Shown: positions 59,803 through 64,000 of the stretch, piece by piece
Layout: each line of letters opens with the position of its first letter
Position numbering within the stretch: position 1 is the stretch's first letter
Source: CBDFLT01 sp965249225
GTDB taxonomy: Bacteria; Chloroflexota; Dehalococcoidia; Lucifugimonadales; G963668185
NCBI GenBank assembly: GCA_965249225.1
Contig: CBDFLT010000008.1
Location: 124,001 to 188,000, forward strand
Direction: 5' to 3'
Length of the DNA: 64,000 nucleotides
Made by a program: the position numbers and the translations under genes
The notes under the pieces: model-generated
Databases searched by the model: none
What the model was told of the DNA's origin: nothing
What the model saw: the letters and a program-made list of their open reading frames with translations, nothing else

Positions 59803-60741
59803 ATGTTACGGGCGTTTTCGACTCAAGCACTAGCCCGCAGAAGCGCGCGGCGGCCATGGATCACCATTGGCCTGTGGGTCGTGACCTTAGCGGTCGCCAT
59901 CGTCCTGATAAGCAGCCTTTTGGAAGATGCCTTGACCACCCAGTTTGTCTTCACCAGCACCCCCGAGTCCCAACGAGGCGTGGACCTGATCGAGGAGCTG
60001 CGTGGCCTTCCCTCCAGCACCAATGAAGTCGTCATCGTTCAGTCGGACACCGTCAACGTTGACCACCCTGATTATCAACAGTTTGTGGATGGTCTCTATG
60101 GAGCCCTTGTAGCCTTGGGGCCTGGGATTATCAGGGAAGGCACGCTAATTAACTATTACCAGGGCAAGGCTCCCTTTCTGGTCTCCGAGGACGGCAGGAC
60201 CACCATTATCCCATTCACCATGGCGGGAGACTTCGACGACGCCACCGACAATATAGACCAGGTCATCGAGGTCGTAGACGCGGCCGATTCCCAGGGCGAG
60301 TTCGAGGTCCTGATCACAGGCCAGGCCGCCGTCGGCAAGGACTTCCAGGAATTATCCCAGGAGGGGATTTTTAAGGGCGAAATGTTCGGCGTGCCCGCCG
60401 CTCTCATCATCCTCGTGCTTGTGTTCGGCGCCCTGGTGGCGGCCCTGATTCCCATCGTTCTGGCCTTCACGTCTATCTTCGTCGCTCTGGGGGTTGCCTC
60501 CGTGGTCGGACAGGCCTTCGGCCTCTCGTTTTTCGTGACCAACATCATATTCATGATCGGCCTGGCCGTCGGCATCGACTACTCCCTCTTCATAGTTGCA
60601 CGGTACCGGGAGGAGCGGACCCGGGGCCTAGAGAAGATCGATGCTATTACCAAGGCTGGCGCTACTGCTGGCCGGACCGTCCTTTTCAGCGGCATTGCCT
60701 GTACGTCGTCAAAACAAGTGGGACAAAAGGGGAGCCTTTAA
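59803..60741 (+). pseudogene. MMPL family transporter, 5' part (split by insertion element)
   Basis: The first 299 codons (to 60699) encode the N-terminal half of an MMPL/RND-type exporter: a membrane helix (about 22-44), a large extracytoplasmic domain, then helices with ALIILVLVFGALVAALIPI and the GLAVGIDYSLFIVARYREER motif. The frame then runs into the insertion element and ends after 13 foreign codons at 60741. The ATG follows AAAGGAGGGG. The 3' half resumes at 62249. Without the element, the gene would encode about 746 residues. The split is likely to inactivate it. Confidence 0.92.
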
Positions 60742-60767
60742 AGCGTGCAACTTGGACGCTAACCGGC

Positions 60768-61760
60768 TCAGGCAGTTCTCAGATTTGCCAACCTCCGTTC
60801 GGCTAGACTCTTTTGCTTCACCTCCTGTCTCGTCGCCAGTATGGCGTCTTGGCGTCCGTGGTACATATCCGCCGGCGTGATGTTCCCCAAAGCCTCGTGA
60901 TAGCGCTCGTAGTTGTAGTACCTTACGAAGCCCTCCATAGCCGCTACAAGCTCTTCCAGGCTGTGGTGGACAAAGACGTTGACCTTAGCCTTGGCTGTGC
61001 GATGGTACCGCTCCAACTTGCCGTTGGTCTGGGGATGGAAAGGTGAGGCGAAGATGTGTTTCATGAACCTGGCCCTTAGGAACTCGTCCAACGCCCTAGA
61101 CAGAAAGCCTGGACCGTTGTCGCTCAGAAGGGCTGGACCTGGCTCTACAGGCGCCGTCGGTTGACCGGTGAACTCCACCGCATCCTGGACCACGTCGATG
61201 ATGTCGGCACTGCTCATGCTGGTCTGCACCCTCCAGCCCACGATCATCCTGGAATAGTCATCCAGCACGCTGATCAGGTAGTAGTAGCCCCAACCCACCA
61301 CGAAGAAGTAGCTGGCATCGGTCTGCCATAGCTCATTGGGCCTGGCAGTCTTGGTGTGAAACTCCTTTCCTGCTGGGAAGCCCTTGGTCTCGGGCGGCTT
61401 GATGAGCCCCGCTTCCTTCAGTATCCGGTATACGGTGGACTCGGAGACGTACATGACCTGTTCGTCCACCAGGGTGGTCGCCACCTCTCTCGGGCTCAAC
61501 GATGGGTGCTCCAACGCATACCTGACCACGTACCGTCTTTGCTTTGTAGCCAACCGGTTCCACACTCGCCTGGGCTCTGGTGGCCGGTCTACCAGACCGT
61601 TAAACCCCTTGTCTCGATACCTGCTCTTCCAGCGGTAGTAGGTCGAGGGTGCTATCTGCAACTCTTGGAGGGTCTGCCTGACCGGCAGAGGAGACCTCTC
61701 GACGATCTGAAGGACCTCCGCCTTGAGCTGGGCCTCCCTTCTCACATAGGGCTTGCCCAT
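60768..61760 (-). CDS. Transposase OrfB, DDE integrase
   Basis: A 330-residue rve-type integrase of the IS3/IS481 superfamily. An N-terminal helix-turn-helix region (VRQTLQELQIAPSTYYRW) and an HTH_21-like segment are followed by the catalytic core with D148 (ELWQTDASYF), D214 (LLSDNGPGF) and E250 (HPQTNGKLERY), a D-(65)-D-(35)-E spacing. It starts at ATG 61760 but can also be reached from OrfA by a -1 shift at the A7G run (61783-61777), as no stop intervenes. It looks intact, so the element may be active. Confidence 0.92.
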   Translation of the reverse strand: MGKPYVRREAQLKAEVLQIVERSPLPVRQTLQELQIAPSTYYRWKSRYRDKGFNGLVDRPPEPRRVWNRLATKQRRYVVRYALEHPSLSPREVATTLVDEQVMYVSESTVYRILKEAGLIKPPETKGFPAGKEFHTKTARPNELWQTDASYFFVVGWGYYYLISVLDDYSRMIVGWRVQTSMSSADIIDVVQDAVEFTGQPTAPVEPGPALLSDNGPGFLSRALDEFLRARFMKHIFASPFHPQTNGKLERYHRTAKAKVNVFVHHSLEELVAAMEGFVRYYNYERYHEALGNITPADMYHGRQDAILATRQEVKQKSLAERRLANLRTA

Positions 61761-61765
61761 GGGCT

Positions 61766-62128
61766 CTAACCGAGGCTTTTTTTCAGGACCAGGTTCTCCA
61801 CCGACAGCTGAGCAACAAGTTCCTTGAGCCGCTCGTTCTCGCGCTTCAAGGCATCGACCTCCGCCTTGTTCGCCTCCCGTAGCGTGTCACCCTTCAGCCT
61901 CGACTTGCCCGCCTCCATGTAGTCCTTGAGCCACTTGTAATAGACCCCGGGGTTGATTCCCTCTCGCCTGCACAAGGCGCTGACTGATATCTCCCCGCGG
62001 ATCCCCTCTATGACGATCCGTACCTTCTCCTCAGGTGTGTACTTGCGACGTGTAACGTTTCTGGTCCGTCGGACCACCTGCCTCGCGTTCTCGTCGGCTT
62101 GATCGTAGCTTCGACTGACTTCCTGCAT
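61766..62128 (-). CDS. Transposase OrfA, helix-turn-helix
   Basis: A 120-residue DNA-binding OrfA. The N-terminal half has an IS3-type HTH (RRKYTPEEKVRIVIEGIRG, ISVSALCRREGINPGVYYKW). The C-terminal half is a leucine-zipper-like coiled coil (EVDALKRENERLKELVAQL) for oligomerisation. The ATG at 62128 has AAAGGAG upstream. The sequence AAAAAAAG near its end is a classic -1 frameshift site giving an OrfAB fusion transposase. Confidence 0.9.
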   Translation of the reverse strand: MQEVSRSYDQADENARQVVRRTRNVTRRKYTPEEKVRIVIEGIRGEISVSALCRREGINPGVYYKWLKDYMEAGKSRLKGDTLREANKAEVDALKRENERLKELVAQLSVENLVLKKSLG

Positions 62129-62248
62129 CCTGGCTCCTTTCACTTCCGTGAATCTACTCTCCTACCTGAGCCAGGACAATCGCCTTAATTGTCGCTTCTC
62201 AATTCCCCATCAGCTGTCCCAAATGTGCTGACGATACACAGCATTGCC

Positions 62249-63592
62249 GTGGTGCTGGCCCTTATCGGTATGCTGCTGGTCCCCTTCAACGTCTTCATCG
62301 GTCTCGCCATCGGCGCCATTTTGGTGGTCATCGCCTCAGTCTTGGCCGCCATGACCCTTCTGCCCGCGATTCTAAGTCTATTGGGCGATCGGATCAATAA
62401 GTTGTCGATCCCATGGTTCGGCAGGGACCGAGCCGCGTTAGGGGAGGAGCGGGCCGGCGGCTTCTGGGACTGGATTTCTCATGCGGTCATGCGGCAGCCA
62501 GTGCTCAGCCTACTTTTGGCCGGAGGGCTCCTCGTGGCCGCCGCCGTTCCCGTATTCAACCTCCATACCGGGTTCGCCGGTGTCAGCACCATGCCCGACG
62601 ACGCTCAGTCCAAGCGAGGGTTCGATGTTCTCGACGAAAATTTCTCGGCTGGAGACGTCACGCCGGCGCAGATAGTCATCGAGGGCGACATCCGCTCCGA
62701 GCCAGTCCAGGACGGGATCGATAATTTGAAGGTGGCTATGGCTACGGACCAAGATGGTGCCTTCGGCTTCTCACAACCTCTGGAGGTGAACCAGGCAGGA
62801 ACTCTGGCGCTGCTTACGGTGCCGGTAGCTGGTGATGCCGCCGAAAATGTGGCCGAGGACGCCATCAGGCGGCTCCGACGTCAGTATGTCCCCGAGGCTT
62901 TTGCGGGAGTTCCGGGGGCAAAGATACACGTGACGGGTGAGACCGCATATAACCTGGACTTCTATGACACGTCTAACGAGGCCACGCGCTTCGTATTCCC
63001 CTTCGTCCTCGGCATGAGCTTCCTTCTGCTGATGCTCGTCTTCCACTCCATCATCGTGCCGCTTAAGGCCATCCTCCTGAACCTGCTATCCGTTGGAGCT
63101 ACCTATGGAATCCTGGTGCTGGCCTTCCAGAATGGATGGGGGGAAAATCTGGGTATTTTGACGCAGTATGACATCATCGAGGCATGGATCCCCCTTTTCC
63201 TCTTCTCCATCCTGTTCGGCCTGTCCATGGACTATCACGTCTTCCTCCTGAGCCGTATCAGGGAGCGTTTCGACCAAACACAGGACAACGCCGGCTCAGT
63301 GGCCTTCGGCATTCGTACCACGGGACGCCTCATCACCGGTGCGGCCCTGACCATGGTGGCCGTGTTCTGGTCATTTGCGGCCGGTGACATAATCGGCTTG
63401 CAGCAGATGGGCTTCGGCCTGGGGACCGCCATACTGCTGGACGCCACCATCGTTCGCATGATCCTGGTGCCGGCGAGCATGAAACTCCTCGGCGAGTGGA
63501 ACTGGTATCTGCCTTCGGTGCTGAATTGGCTGCCCGATTTCCGCGTGGAGACGGCTCGGGAGGAAGATGTAGTACCCGCCTCTCTGGACTAA
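62249..63592 (+). pseudogene. MMPL family transporter, 3' part (split by insertion element)
   Basis: The remaining 447 codons of the MMPL exporter. It opens VVLALIGMLLVPFNVFIGLA, in frame with the 5' part when the insertion and one target copy are removed. It contains the second extracytoplasmic domain and membrane helices, including FSILFGLSMDYHVFLLSRIRER split over two blocks and a final LGTAILLDATIVRMILVPA. A frame open from 62189 could be started inside the element (SLLNSPSAVPNVLTIHSIA), so a truncated protein might still be made. The tail ends acidic. Confidence 0.9.
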
Positions 63593-63776
63593 TTGGGATA
63601 ACCGGACTCACCTTGGCCGCCGTCGCGACGCACGTGACCGTGCTGTCACGCGCCGCTTTCGACCGCCCACCGCTTTTCGGTTACGTCATACGCTCACAGT
63701 CGTCGTCGGTAGCTGTTTTCGCATGAGCGATCGATGATTCAGGGGGCGCCATGCGTGTGGTGGAGCGGTAGCCCCT

Positions 63777-64000
63777 TTACGGTTTTGTCCCGGAGATGGC
63801 GGCACTGAACCAGAACTGTTCCTGGCCGGGAGGGCTCTTCATCTCCAGCTGGACGTCCTCGAAACCCGCCTCGCGGACCTTGGAGGCATACTCCTCCGCC
63901 GGTAGAGAACCGGAGATACAGCCTGTCAAGAGAGCCATGTCTTCCGTCTCCTCCCTCGTAGCGGTACGCGTCAGGACGATGTCCGACACCATGAGACGGC
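63777..64000 (-). CDS. arsM: Arsenite methyltransferase-like protein, C-terminal part (5' end beyond window)
   Basis: The last 74 or so residues of a SAM-dependent methyltransferase entering from the right edge. LMVSDIVLTR is the strand after the catalytic core, and LLTGCISGSLPAEEYASKVREAGF followed by DVQLEMKS matches the C-terminus of ArsM-type enzymes, including the Cys of the third conserved cysteine position in TGCISG. The start lies outside the window. It is convergent with the MMPL remnant. The family call is from memory of this tail. Confidence 0.72.
   Translation of the reverse strand, partial: RLMVSDIVLTRTATREETEDMALLTGCISGSLPAEEYASKVREAGFEDVQLEMKSPPGQEQFWFSAAISGTKP

Larger units (their letters stand above)
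60700..62240 (-). mobile_element. IS3-like insertion sequence, 1541 bp
   Basis: The ends are imperfect inverted repeats beginning TGT (60700-60725 and 62215-62240, 19 of 26 positions matching; shared parts TCGTCA and TGGGACA). Flanking the element is an exact 8-base direct repeat GCATTGCC (60692-60699 and 62241-62248). Two transposase frames lie on the minus strand, with an A7G slippery run between them. Two ORFs, frameshift signal and TG...CA ends fit IS3; an 8-base duplication is longer than IS3 normally makes, so an IS481-related group is also possible. It interrupts an MMPL gene. Confidence 0.93.

Noticed and set aside
63593..63776. Gene or terminator between the MMPL remnant and the methyltransferase
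   Set aside because: The 184 bases show no frame with a ribosome site and no clear hairpin with a T-tract.

Overview
The window is a GC-rich, gene-dense bacterial chromosome segment. Almost every interval over 60 bases is either a gene or a short promoter, repeat or leader region, and no gap reaches 300 bases. The organism is most probably a member of the Chloroflexota, of the Dehalococcoidia/SAR202 type. This is an inference from several things: an archaeal-type translin gene, NADH-type formate dehydrogenase and aldehyde:ferredoxin oxidoreductase genes with dedicated molybdenum/tungsten cofactor genes, several hypothetical proteins of a kind I associate with Dehalococcoidia, and the absence of outer-membrane genes. 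No rRNA, CRISPR array, prophage or plasmid replication gene was seen.

Layout: 1-2680 (minus) holds translin (partial), thiE with an unusual N-terminal domain, and a class IV aminotransferase. 2880-5660 (minus) is a tight run mnmA-dinB-rnhB-yraN. rsfS (plus) is convergent with tsaE-tsaB-ndk (minus), 5871-7862. A phosphoesterase and two acidic-tailed hypothetical genes lead to the largest functional block, 10324-21618 (minus): moeA, moeA-PBP fusion, mobA, moaD, aldehyde:ferredoxin oxidoreductase, and a three-subunit NuoE/NuoF/FdhA formate dehydrogenase. This block couples pterin cofactor assembly to two metalloenzymes that use the cofactor. 21.7-36.9 kb is a mosaic of single metabolic genes (SDR, fhs, HAD phosphatase, ribokinase, msrB, amidohydrolase, FAD oxidase, pyrD, threonine dehydratase, mutL, cation exchanger). 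37.3-43.2 kb is a housekeeping operon def-cca-secD-secF-nfo. 43.4-48.9 kb carries a ferritin-VIT iron transporter, nrnA, thiL and pncB. 49.2-56.5 kb is a more accessory stretch (amidase, lipoprotein, MFS carrier, AOC-like barrel protein, gamma-glutamyltransferase, methyltransferase, zinc-ribbon membrane protein). 56.6-59.8 kb has a ROK kinase, nth, argC and tRNA-Glu. The right end is an MMPL transporter gene split by an IS3-like element, then the 3' part of an arsenite methyltransferase-like gene.

Regulation visible in the DNA: at least six promoters share a TTGnnn-like -35, a 17-18 base spacer and TATAAT or a close variant. In two cases (rsfS, thiL) the -10 lies only 6-7 bases before the ATG, so the mRNAs should be leaderless. 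Two families of small dispersed palindromic intergenic repeats are present. Decay is visible in two places: an internally deleted sialidase/BNR-like gene at 36938-37147, and the IS-split MMPL gene, whose two halves rejoin exactly in frame if the element and one copy of its 8-base target duplication are removed.

The strongest candidates for something new are the cofactor/AOR/formate dehydrogenase block with its MoeA-binding-protein fusion, the leaderless promoter architecture, the repeat families, a 28-residue membrane peptide gene at 24480-24566, and the overlapping leader ORFs in front of pyrD and the ferritin-VIT gene.
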